DNA of 64,000 nucleotides from JAEUQQ01 sp963697285 (GTDB lineage Bacteria; Acidobacteriota; Vicinamibacteria; Vicinamibacterales; JAFNAJ01). Shown here piece by piece: positions 26,673 to 35,027 of the stretch. How positions within the stretch are numbered: the first letter of the stretch is position 1; each line of letters starts with the position of its first letter. The stretch is from assembly GCA_963697285.1 (NCBI GenBank), contig CAVONI010000011.1, forward strand, positions 558,001 to 622,000. Reading direction: 5' to 3'. Both the position numbers and the translations under genes were made by a program. The notes under the pieces were generated by a model, which ran no database searches, was not told where the DNA came from, and was given only the letters and a program-made list of their open reading frames with translations.

Positions 26673-27834
26673 TCACTCGACCCACGAGCGGAAGTAGCCT
26701 GGATCCTCGACCGCCAGGGCCTGCGTCGTGACGCGTAGCGGGCGGAACGTGTCGAGCATCACCGCGAGCTCGTTGGTCTGCGCCTGCCCGATCGACGCCT
26801 CGGTGCGGCCAGGGTGCGGCCCGTGCGGCACCCCGTCTGGGTGCAGCGTGATCGATGCCGTACTCGATGCCCTTGCGGCTCATGAACTCCGGGCTCGCGT
26901 AGTACAGCACTTCGTCGCTCATCACGTTCGAGTGGTTGTACGGCGCCGGGACCGCCTCGGGGTCGAAGTCGTACGGCCGCGGGCAGAACGAGCAGATCAC
27001 GAACCCGTCGCCCTCGAACGTCTGGTGCACCGGCGGCGGCAGGTGGAACCGGCCGACGCTCGGCTCGAAGTCGTGGATGTTGAACGCCCACGGGTAGTAG
27101 TAGCCGTCCCACCCGACCACGTCGAACGGATGGTGGTCGAGCACGAACTCGGTGAGGCGGTTGTACTTTCTTGACGAGGATCCGGAACTCGCCCCTTGTC
27201 GTCGTGCGACCGGCAGGCGTGACGGGCGGACGGATGTCGCGCTCCAGTACGGCGCGTCCTCGAGCAGCTGCCCATGGTCGTTGCGGTAGCGACGCGGCGT
27301 CGCGCACGTACCCGCGGCTCTCGATCACGAGGCACCGCGTTCGCCGGCTCGGTGAAGTGCGCCCGGTAGAGGATGCCTCGCGGGATCACCAGGTAGTCGC
27401 CCCGCCTGAAGTCGATCTCGCCCAGCTGCGTTTCGAGCACCCCCGCGCCGTCGCTGACGTAGATCACCTCGTCGCCCTGCGCATTCCTGAAGTAGAAGTT
27501 GTCGTCGGCGGTCGGCAGCGCCATCGACATGGCCACGTCGGCGTTGACGAGCAGCGGCACCCGGTCGAGCGTGAGCGACTGCGACGCGCGCAGTTGCGCT
27601 GTCCTGAAGTGCCGATGCCCGAACGCGCCGGTCGGCTTCGGTGCGCCAGTCGAGCGTCGCCAGCAGGCGGCTGGCCACGACCTGGGTCGGCTGCTGCAGG
27701 TGGTAGAGCAGCGACGAGGGACCAACGAACCCCTTGTTGCCGACCAGTTCCTCGGCGTACAGCGCACCGCCGGGTTGGCGGAAGACCATGTGGCGCTTGC
27801 GGGGAATGGATCCAAGCGTGCGATAGATGGGCAT
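26673..27834 (-). CDS. hmgA: homogentisate 1,2-dioxygenase (about six frameshifts)
   Basis: Opens the homogentisate ring to maleylacetoacetate with Fe(II) and O2. Recognisable pieces in order: MPIYRTLGSIPRKRHMVFRQ, then NFYFRNAQGDEVIYVSDGAG, then GDYLVIPRGILYRAHFTEPA, YRNDHGQLLEDAPYW, LDHHPFDVVGWDGYYYPWAF, FVICSFCPRPYDFDPEAVP, and the Fe-binding HPDGVPHGPHPG. Frame changes lie near 27625, 27340, 27300, 27245 (a lost G), 27172 and 26855. No residues are missing between fragments, so the gene is probably intact in the organism. It sits 24 nt behind hppD. Confidence 0.9.
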
Positions 27835-27858
27835 ACTGTCGTCGCTCCCTTCCAGGGG

Positions 27859-28958
27859 TCAGAGATTGCCGCGCAAGGCCTGCTCACGCTCGATGGCCTC
27901 GAACAGGGCGCGGAAGTTCCCCTTGCCGAACCCGCGGCTGCCCTTGCGCTGGATGATCTCGAAGAACAGCGTGGGGCGGTCGAGCGACCGGCTTCGTGAA
28001 GATCTGCAGCAGGTAGCCTTCCTCGTCGCGGTCGACCAGGATGCCGCAGGCGCTTGAGCGTGTCGAGTGCCTCGTCGATCTCCCCGACCCGTGACGACAG
28101 CATGTCGTAGTAGCTGTCGGGCACGTTGAGGAACTCGACGCCGTTCTCGCGGAGCACCGTCACCGTGTGCGACGATGTCGTCGGTGAGCATCGCGATGTG
28201 CTGCACGCCGGCCCCGCCGTAGTAGTCGAGGTACTCGTCGATCTGCGACTTCCGCTTCCCCGCCGCCGGCTCGTTGATCGGGAACTTGATCGCGTACGAG
28301 TTCCGTCAGACATGACCATCGACATGAGCGCCGAGTACTCGGTCGAGATGTCCTTGTCGTCGAAGCTGATGTAGCGGTCGAACCCGAGCACCCGGCTGTA
28401 CCAGTCGGCCCACTCGTTCATGCGGCCGAGCTCGACGTTGCCCACCATGTGGTCGATGCGCAGCAGCCCCGCATCGCGTGGTGCCGGCACGTGCCGCTCG
28501 GTGAAGCCCGGCAGGAAGGGGCCGGCGTAGTCGCGGTACGAAATCAGGGAGTGAATCGTGTCGCCGTAGGTGGCGATGGCGGCATGCCGGATGGCGCCGT
28601 GCTCGTCTGCGAGGTCGCGGGGCTCCACGACCGGCGTCGCGCCACGCGCCACCGCCTCGGCGAACGCCAGGTCGGCGTCGTCCACATGGAACGCGATGTC
28701 CTTCACCCCGTCACCGTGCCGGGCCACGTGCGCGGCAACCGGGTCGCCGGGCGCGAACGCGGTCGTCAGCACCAGCCGCACCTTCCCCTGCTGCAACGCG
28801 TACGACGCCGCGTTCCGGCGCCCCGTCTCGAGCCCGGCGTAGGCTACCTGCGAGAAGCCGAAGGCGTTGCGGTAGAAGAACGCCGCCTGCTTGGCATTGC
28901 CCACGAAGAATTCCACGTGATTTATGCTCTTGAGGCGAAGGGGATTCTGTTGGGGCAT
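27859..28958 (-). CDS. hppD: 4-hydroxyphenylpyruvate dioxygenase (about four frameshifts)
   Basis: Converts 4-hydroxyphenylpyruvate to homogentisate. It starts MPQQNPLRLKSINHVEFFVG with GGAGG 5 nt upstream. The two vicinal-oxygen-chelate halves carry the Fe ligands: HVEFFVG and LLRIDHMVGNVELGRM, YYGGAGVQHIAMLTDDIV, and the C-terminal LFFEIIQRKGSRGFGKGNF with the Glu ligand. The frame breaks near 28310 (a lost base), 28175, 28050 and 27985. It heads the hppD-hmgA-fahA operon and is divergent from the ferredoxin gene. Confidence 0.92.
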
Positions 28959-29198
28959 CGAGCCTCCTGCGGCGAACCGACGATGACGCAAATGGAAGTT
29001 TAAGGTGTCATAAGCGATGTGAATCGGGCAAGCGACGAGCACCGCCGGGTTTCCGCCAGTCCCGAAGGCCATTCGCCGGGCGACCGGGGCGGCCAGTTGG
29101 TGATGCGGCTGTTTTCGGCCATGAATCGCGATTCGTCGAGTCGGCCCGGTTCTTGAAAGACAAGGTGCCGAACGCTCTTTTCGACGAGGAACCCTGAA

Positions 29199-29444
29199 AT
29201 GTCCCTGATGATCAACGAAGATTGCATCAACTGCAGCGCCTGCGAACCCGAATGCCCGAACACAGCCATCAGCGCGGGCGAGTCCGTCTACGTGATCAAT
29301 CCGGACCTCTGCACTGAATGCGTCGGCGCCCACGACGCCCCGAAGTGCGTCGAGATTTGTCCGGTGGACGGCTGCATCATTCCTGATCCCGACCACGCCG
29401 AAGACCACGACGGCCTGATGGCGAAGTACCAGCGCCTGCACTGA
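29199..29444 (+). CDS. 2[4Fe-4S] ferredoxin (YfhL/Fdx type)
   Basis: 81 residues with two cluster motifs: CINCSACEPECPNTAI, and a second CTECVGAHDAPKCVEICPV with the longer spacing between its second and third Cys typical of YfhL/Alvin-type ferredoxins. A low-potential cytosolic electron carrier. Its partner enzyme is not identifiable from the neighbours. GAGGA lies about 8 nt upstream. Confidence 0.95.
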   Translation: MSLMINEDCINCSACEPECPNTAISAGESVYVINPDLCTECVGAHDAPKCVEICPVDGCIIPDPDHAEDHDGLMAKYQRLH

Positions 29445-29479
29445 GCGGCCGCTCACGCGGGTCTACCGGGTGCCGATTA

Positions 29480-29516
29480 CCGGGAGGCTGGGGGCCACAC
29501 GTCCCCACCCTCCCGG
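29480..29516. terminator. strong hairpin between ferredoxin and HD-GYP genes
   Basis: CCGGGAGG (29480-29487) pairs with CCTCCCGG (29509-29516), with an inner TGGGG/CCCCA pairing. No T-tract follows; it ends 8 nt before the GTG start of the next gene, so it could instead fold over that gene's ribosome-binding region. Confidence 0.5.
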
Positions 29517-29524
29517 GGCGCACC

Positions 29525-30577
29525 GTGGACCTGACGTTTCTTGCGCACGCGCGCATCCTCATCGTTGACGACCAGCCCGCCAACCTGGCGCTGCTGACCC
29601 GGCTGCTCGCCTCACGCGGCTACGGTCAGGCTGTCGGCACCACGGATCCCCGTGAAGCGCTGCAGCGGCTCGCCGCCGAGTTGCCTGACCTCCTCGTCCT
29701 CGACCTCCACATGCCGGGCGTCGACGGCTTCGAGATCCTGGCGCACGTCAAGGCGCTGGTTCCCCCGGGCGAGTACTTTCCGGTGCTGGTCGTGACCGCG
29801 GATCGCGACCCAGACGCCCGCAAGCGTGCACTGCAGGTGGGCGCACGCGACTTCGTGGCCAAGCCCTTCAACAGCATCGAGATCCTGCTCCGGATCCACA
29901 ACCTGCTCGAGACGCGGTACCTCCAGCGGCAGCTGACGACCCAGAACCGCGAGCTCGAGACACTCGTACGCCTGCGCACGCAGGAACTCGAGGACTCGCG
30001 TCTCGAGATCCTCGCGCGCCTGGCCCTGGCGGCAGAGTACCGCGACGACAACACCGGCGAGCACACGCGCCGCGTTGGCGCGACGGCGGCGCGCATCGCT
30101 CAGCAACTGGGAATGGCCGCGGCGCAGGTCGAGCTGATCGAGCGCGCGGCTCCGTTGCACGATATCGGCAAGATCGGGTTGCCCGACGCCGTGCTGCTCA
30201 AGCCTGGCGTTGTCACGCCCGACGAGTTCGCCCTGATCCAGACGCACACCACCATCGGCGCGCACATCCTCTCGCGCAGCAAGGTCCCGCTTCTCCAGCT
30301 CGCTGAAGTCATTGCCCGATCGCACCACGAGCGGTTCGACGGTGAGGGATACCCCAACCAGCTCGTCGGCGGCGCCATTCCGCTTGCGGGGCGCATCGTC
30401 GCGCTGGCCGACGCCTTCGACGCCATGACCCACGCGCGACCCTACAAGCGCACCCTCTCGTACGACGAGGCGCTGGCCGAGGTCGCAAACGAGCGCGGCA
30501 GGCACTTCGACCCGGAGGTTGCCGAGGCCTTTCTCAGGGTCCAGGAACGCCCGGAGCGTGTCAGGCGCAGCGCCTGA
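29525..30577 (+). CDS. two-component response regulator with HD-GYP domain
   Basis: 350 residues. Receiver domain (1-125): ILIVDDQPANLALL, phospho-acceptor Asp in LLVLDLHMPGVDGFEIL, conserved Lys in VAKPFN. A coiled-coil linker (about 130-165) leads to an HD-GYP phosphodiesterase domain: EHTRRV, LHDIGKIGLPDAVLLKPG, SHHERFDGEGYPNQLVGGAI. The HD and GYP residues are intact, so c-di-GMP hydrolysis is expected. No histidine kinase is adjacent. The start codon is GTG, without a clear SD. Confidence 0.94.
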   Translation: MDLTFLAHARILIVDDQPANLALLTRLLASRGYGQAVGTTDPREALQRLAAELPDLLVLDLHMPGVDGFEILAHVKALVPPGEYFPVLVVTADRDPDARKRALQVGARDFVAKPFNSIEILLRIHNLLETRYLQRQLTTQNRELETLVRLRTQELEDSRLEILARLALAAEYRDDNTGEHTRRVGATAARIAQQLGMAAAQVELIERAAPLHDIGKIGLPDAVLLKPGVVTPDEFALIQTHTTIGAHILSRSKVPLLQLAEVIARSHHERFDGEGYPNQLVGGAIPLAGRIVALADAFDAMTHARPYKRTLSYDEALAEVANERGRHFDPEVAEAFLRVQERPERVRRSA

Positions 30578-30608
30578 GTCCGTGACAACGGGCGACGGGC
30601 AGCGGCCC

Positions 30609-30634
30609 GGGCCGCACTGGGGTGCGGCCCCTAC
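30609..30634 (-). repeat. GC-hairpin family unit D, contains the SDR stop codon
   Basis: Minus strand: TAG followed directly by GGGGCCGCACCCCAGTGCGG and CCC. The stem GGGCCGCAC/GTGCGGCCC differs from the GGGCCGCTC/GAGCGGCCC of other units by a compensatory pair. It lies between two convergent genes. Confidence 0.85.
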
Positions 30635-31404
30635 ATCCCCGGTGGCGTGAAGCGACCGTCAACCGCCAGCCAGCCGCCATCGACGACCTGCAGCGTGCCG
30701 GTGACGTAACTCGACGCATCCGACAGGAGGAAGACGGTCGGCCACGCCATCTCGTGCGGCTGCGCCCAGCGGTTGAACACGGTCTTCGCCGCGTACGCGT
30801 TGAACCAGGCGGCGTTCTGCCGGATGGGCTGCGTCAGCGGCGTCTCGGTGACCCCGGGCGCGAGGGCGTTGACGCGCACCCCGAACGGTCCGAACTCGCA
30901 CGCACCGCCCCGCGCCAGTTGCAGGATGGCCGCCTTCGTCGCGGCGTAGACCGACTGCCCTGGCTCGACGACCTGTGATCGGATCGACGAGATCAACACG
31001 ATGCTGCCGCGGCGCCTGCCGACCATGATGCGTCCTGCCGTGCGCAGCACGTGGAAGTTGCCCTTCAGGTTCACGCGGACGACGCGGTCGAACTCCTCGT
31101 CGTCGTACGCGAGGATGGGCTTGCGCACGTTGATGCTCGGCGTGCAGGCGAGGCCATCGAGCGGCTGCGCGGCGTCGAGCGCCGTCAGCACCCGCTCGAC
31201 CGACCCGCTGTCGACGATGTCGACGGCGTGCGCCGAGGCGCCAATGGTGCCGGCCACGGCGGCCGCCTTGCCCTCATCGACATCCAGGCACGCGACGCGC
31301 GCGCCCTGCGCCGCGCACGCGCGGGCGATGGCTTCCCCGATTCCCGACCCTGCGCCGATCACGGCGACGTGCCGGCCATCCAAACGAAACGGATCCTGCG
31401 ACAT
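30631..31404 (-). CDS. short-chain dehydrogenase/reductase
   Basis: 257 residues with the classical SDR plan: nucleotide-binding VIGAGSGIGEAIARA, acidic CLDVDEG after beta-2 (suggests NAD(H) preference), active-site Ser in IVLISSIRSQV and YxxxK in VYAATKAAILQLARG. The usual NNAG motif reads CTPSINVRKP, seen in some SDR subfamilies. The C-terminus SSYVTGTLQVVDGGWLAVDG is standard. Substrate unknown. Its TAG stop lies inside a GC-hairpin unit. The P1 hydrolase gene lies 30 nt upstream on the same strand. Confidence 0.9.
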   Translation of the reverse strand: MSQDPFRLDGRHVAVIGAGSGIGEAIARACAAQGARVACLDVDEGKAAAVAGTIGASAHAVDIVDSGSVERVLTALDAAQPLDGLACTPSINVRKPILAYDDEEFDRVVRVNLKGNFHVLRTAGRIMVGRRRGSIVLISSIRSQVVEPGQSVYAATKAAILQLARGGACEFGPFGVRVNALAPGVTETPLTQPIRQNAAWFNAYAAKTVFNRWAQPHEMAWPTVFLLSDASSYVTGTLQVVDGGWLAVDGRFTPPGM

Positions 31405-31434
31405 GAGAGAACTCCGGGATGTCGAACGCCGGGG

Positions 31435-32499
31435 TTACTGAGGGGGCGCAGCCATCGACGACATCGACGGGTACCCCAGCGCGGGCAGGCCCTTCGACTG
31501 CGTGGCCGCGCGCACGATCGCGTCGGCCATCGCCTCGGCCGCCAGCGCGCCGATCAGCGTGATGTTGGGCTCGCCGTCGAGCGTGCCCGTGGCCAGGGCG
31601 AAGATCGTGTCGCCGTCGTTCGGCGTGTGCACCGGCGAGATGGCGCGTGCAAACCCGTCGTGCGCCATCTGCGCGACCTTCGTGGCCTGTGCCTTCGTCA
31701 GCTTCGCGTTGGTCGCCACCACGCCGATGGTCGTGTTCTCGCCCGGGCGCACCGCGGGCCGATTGAACGCGCCGCTGCGCAGCAGGGCACGCACGTCGGC
31801 CAACCCCTTGCCGTCGGCTGTGCGGAGGCCGGCGATCACCTTGCTGGTCGCGGGGTCGATCACGTCGCCGACGGCGTTCACCGCCACGATCGCCGAGACG
31901 ACCAGTCCATCGGGCTGCACGAACGAGGCCGTGCCGATCCCGGCTTTCATCGACCGCCCGGGCGGGCCCAGCTTGCCGACCGTTGCCCCGGCCCCTGCGC
32001 CGATGTCGCCTTCCTGGACGGGTCCGTCGGTGGCGGCCTGCGCGGCGCGGTATCCGCAATCGGCTGTCGGACGGACCTTCGCATCGCCGACACCGAGGTC
32101 GAACAGGATCGCCGCAGGAACAATCGGCACCTTCGCGACCCGGACGTCGAAGCCGACGCCCTTTTCCTCGAGGTACCGGACGACCCCCGTGGCGCTCTCG
32201 AGCCCGAAGGCGCTGCCGCCCGACAGCACGACGGCGTGCACCTGCTGCACCATGTTCACGGGATCGAGCAGGTCGGTCTCGCGCGTGCCCGGGCCACCGC
32301 CGCGCACGTCGACGCCCGCGACCGCGCCCGCCTCGGCGAGAACGACGGTGCATCCGGTCGGACGCTCGGCAAGCGTGTAGTGCCCCACCTTGAGGCCGGC
32401 GACATCGGTCAACCCCTTGTGCACCGGGGGAGCCTGCGCCACGACCACGGCGCACACCATGCTGGCGGCGATGACACCGCTTCCTGCCGTTCGAATCAC
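31435..32499 (-). CDS. P1-family N-terminal-nucleophile hydrolase (DmpA/NylC-like), exported
   Basis: About 354 residues. A signal peptide at the N-terminus (MIRTAGSGVIAASMVCAVVV), then the P1 fold: GLKVGHYTLAERPTGCTVVL, HAVVLSGGSAFGLESATGV and AGAGATVGKLGPPGRSMKAG. The self-cleavage/nucleophile site reads ENTTIGVVATNAKLTKAQ: an Asn-Thr junction, as in NylC-type enzymes, rather than the Gly-Ser of DmpA. It is probably an aminopeptidase or amidase acting in the periplasm. GTG 32499 is chosen because GGAGG lies 5 nt upstream; the frame is open to 32568. Confidence 0.88.
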   Translation of the reverse strand: MIRTAGSGVIAASMVCAVVVAQAPPVHKGLTDVAGLKVGHYTLAERPTGCTVVLAEAGAVAGVDVRGGGPGTRETDLLDPVNMVQQVHAVVLSGGSAFGLESATGVVRYLEEKGVGFDVRVAKVPIVPAAILFDLGVGDAKVRPTADCGYRAAQAATDGPVQEGDIGAGAGATVGKLGPPGRSMKAGIGTASFVQPDGLVVSAIVAVNAVGDVIDPATSKVIAGLRTADGKGLADVRALLRSGAFNRPAVRPGENTTIGVVATNAKLTKAQATKVAQMAHDGFARAISPVHTPNDGDTIFALATGTLDGEPNITLIGALAAEAMADAIVRAATQSKGLPALGYPSMSSMAAPPQ

Positions 32500-32746
32500 C
32501 GGGGCCTCCACGAGACCGTACGCGCGCGCCACGACTGGACCGACACCGCTGACGGGTTGCGGCCGCATGCTATCTGATGCGCGAAGCGATTGACAATCAC
32601 GGCGCAGTCACCGCATTCTCGCCCGGTCATCATCATCGCCGCGCGGCAGGCACCGTCGCGCGGCATCGTCGCGGAGACGTCGTCATGCGAAGTCGAGTAC
32701 CACACATGGGCGGCAGGGGCATGCTCGAGTCGAACGGCGGTCGCTC

Positions 32747-34036
32747 GTGAGCGCGCCGTCACTGGCGATCCGCGAACGCGTGCTTCGCGAGGTCGAGGCG
32801 TGCACCGACGAGGCGGTCGCGTTCACCGCCGACCTGTTGAAGATCCCGACCATCAACCCGCCGGGCGAGTACTACATCGACTGCGCGCGCTTCATCGGCG
32901 ACACGCTCGCGAAGTTCGACTTCGCCGTGGAGTACCACGACGGCGAAGGCCGTCCGGAGCACACGGCCGAGCATCCGCGCCTGAACGTGATCGGACGCCG
33001 CGAAGGCCGGTTCGCGCGTCCGCTCCTCCACGTGAACGGTCACTTCGACGTCGTGCCCGTCGGGGCGGGGTGGACCGTCGATCCCTTTGGCGGCCTCGTG
33101 CGCGACGGCAGGATCTACGGGCGCGGCGCCTGCGACATGAAGGCAGGCATCACCGCCGGCATCTTCGCGGCCGAGGCGATCCGCCGGGCGGGCGTGCGCT
33201 TGAACGGCACCGTCGAGTTCAGCGGCACGGTCGACGAGGAGAGCGGCGGCTGGGCGGGTGCGGCGCTGCTGGCGCAACGCGGACGGATCACGTCGGCCTC
33301 GACCGACTTCGTCGTCATCCCCGAGCCGCTGAACGTCGATCGGATCTGCATCGGGCACCGTGGCGTGTACTGGTTCGAGGTGGTCACGCACGGCCGGATC
33401 GCACACGGCAGCATGCCGTTCCTCGGCGTCAGCGCCATCGAACACATGGGCGCGTTGCTCGAGGCCGTGCGCACGGAGCTCAAGCCCGTGCTGGCCTCGC
33501 GCACGACGCTGGTGCCTGTCGTGCCCGACGGCGCGCGCCACGCGACGATCAACGTCAACACGGTCACGGGCGGCCAGACCGGTCACACCGTCCAGTCGCC
33601 GTGCGTGGCTGACCGGTGCAGCGCCATCTTCGACCGCCGCTTCCTGCTCGAAGAAGGCTTCGACGCGACCAGGGCCGAGATCGTGCACTTGCTCGACGGC
33701 CTGTCGGCGCGCGTCCCGGGGTTCAGGTACGAGCTGTCTGACATGATGACGGTGCTGCCCGTGCGCACGCCCGACGGGTCGCCGCTGGTGGGCGCACTGC
33801 AGAAGGGCATCGGCGACGTCCTCGGCCGCGAGGCATCGCTCATCGCGAGTCCCGGCACCTACGACCACAAGCACTTCACACGCATTGGCGGCATCGACCA
33901 CTGCGTCGCGTATGGCCCGGGCATCCTCGATCTCGCGCACCAGCCCGACGAGTACTGCGGGATCGACGACCTGGTCAACGCGACCCGCGTGATCGCGCTC
34001 GCCATCCTCGACCTCGTGGGCGTCGATGAGTCGTAG
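32747..34036 (+). CDS. M20-family metallopeptidase (ArgE/DapE-like deacylase)
   Basis: 429 residues. Zinc ligands of the M20 family are visible: HxD in LLHVNGHFDVVPVG, the bridging Asp in GRGACDMKAGITAG, the catalytic Glu pair in GTVDEESGGWAG, Glu in VVIPEPLN and the C-terminal His in GTYDHKHFTR. An inserted dimerisation domain lies in the middle. It hydrolyses an N-acyl amino acid or dipeptide; the exact substrate is not readable. It starts with GTG. Its 3' end overlaps the start of the following TPR gene by 11 nt, heading a run of tandem genes. Confidence 0.9.
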   Translation: MSAPSLAIRERVLREVEACTDEAVAFTADLLKIPTINPPGEYYIDCARFIGDTLAKFDFAVEYHDGEGRPEHTAEHPRLNVIGRREGRFARPLLHVNGHFDVVPVGAGWTVDPFGGLVRDGRIYGRGACDMKAGITAGIFAAEAIRRAGVRLNGTVEFSGTVDEESGGWAGAALLAQRGRITSASTDFVVIPEPLNVDRICIGHRGVYWFEVVTHGRIAHGSMPFLGVSAIEHMGALLEAVRTELKPVLASRTTLVPVVPDGARHATINVNTVTGGQTGHTVQSPCVADRCSAIFDRRFLLEEGFDATRAEIVHLLDGLSARVPGFRYELSDMMTVLPVRTPDGSPLVGALQKGIGDVLGREASLIASPGTYDHKHFTRIGGIDHCVAYGPGILDLAHQPDEYCGIDDLVNATRVIALAILDLVGVDES

Positions 34037-35027
34037 ACCGACAGCGGCTCCGGAGGATCGACGAGGGCTGGCCATGTTGCCGGGGATGCTGCTGGGCGTC
34101 ATCGTGCTGCTGGCGGCACCGGCCGCGCAGGGGCTGCGCGATCCGGCGACGCTCCCGGCGGGAGCCGAGGCGTGGTCGCTCACCGGTGTGCCGCTGACGC
34201 CGTCGCCCGTGGCCGAGGCCGCGCGCACCCAACTCGAGGCCAATCTCGCCAAGGCACGGGCCGACCTCGCCGCGGCACCCGCCAGTGCCGACGCGATGAT
34301 CTGGGTCGGGCGGCGCCTGGCGTATCTCGGCCGCTACCGCGACGCGATTGACGTCTTCTCGAAGGGCATGGCGGCCCATCCCGCCGACGCGCGCATGTAC
34401 CGGCATCGCGGGCACCGGTTCATCACGACACGCCAGTTCGACCGCGCCATCGCGGATCTCACCACCGCGGCCCGGCTGATCGCCGGCACGCCCGACGAGG
34501 TCGAGCCTGACGGGCAACCGAACGCCCGCAACATCCCGACCAGCACCCTGCAGTCCAATATCCACTACCACCTGGGGCTGGCGTATTACCTTGTCGGCAA
34601 CTTCGAGCAGGCGCGCGCGTCATACGAACGTTGCCTCGAGGTGGCGAAGAACGACGACATGCAGGTCGCAACGCGCTACTGGCTGTACATGACCTTGCGG
34701 CGGCTGGGGCGTCCCGAGGCCGCGGCGGCCATCCTCGCGTCGATCACGCCGGCGATGAACATCATCGAGAACGCGTCGTACCATTCGCTGCTGCTCGTGG
34801 CGCGCGGTGAACTCGATGGCGATGCGTTGCTCGCCAGGTCGGAACCGGGGCTGGATCGCGCGACCGTTGGCTACGGCGTCGGCAACTGGCACCTGTACAA
34901 CGGACGCCGCGAGCGAGCAGTCGCGGTATTCCGCGATGTGGCCGGCGCGAACAACTGGGCCCCGTTCGGGGCCATTGCCGCCGAGGCCGAACTGTTCCGC
35001 ATGACCGTCGCGACTCCAGGCCGGTGA
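34026..35027 (+). CDS. exported TPR-repeat protein
   Basis: 333 residues. An N-terminal signal/anchor (MLPGMLLGVIVLLAAPAAQG from about residue 17) is followed by TPR helices: WVGRRLAYLGRYRDAIDVF, AHPADARMYRHRGHRFITTR and YHLGLAYYLVGNFEQARASY. No catalytic motif. The start overlaps the M20 gene and the stop overlaps the next gene's GTG as GTGA, so all three are probably translationally coupled. A role in organising envelope partners is only inferred. Confidence 0.8.
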   Translation: MSRRPTAAPEDRRGLAMLPGMLLGVIVLLAAPAAQGLRDPATLPAGAEAWSLTGVPLTPSPVAEAARTQLEANLAKARADLAAAPASADAMIWVGRRLAYLGRYRDAIDVFSKGMAAHPADARMYRHRGHRFITTRQFDRAIADLTTAARLIAGTPDEVEPDGQPNARNIPTSTLQSNIHYHLGLAYYLVGNFEQARASYERCLEVAKNDDMQVATRYWLYMTLRRLGRPEAAAAILASITPAMNIIENASYHSLLLVARGELDGDALLARSEPGLDRATVGYGVGNWHLYNGRRERAVAVFRDVAGANNWAPFGAIAAEAELFRMTVATPGR

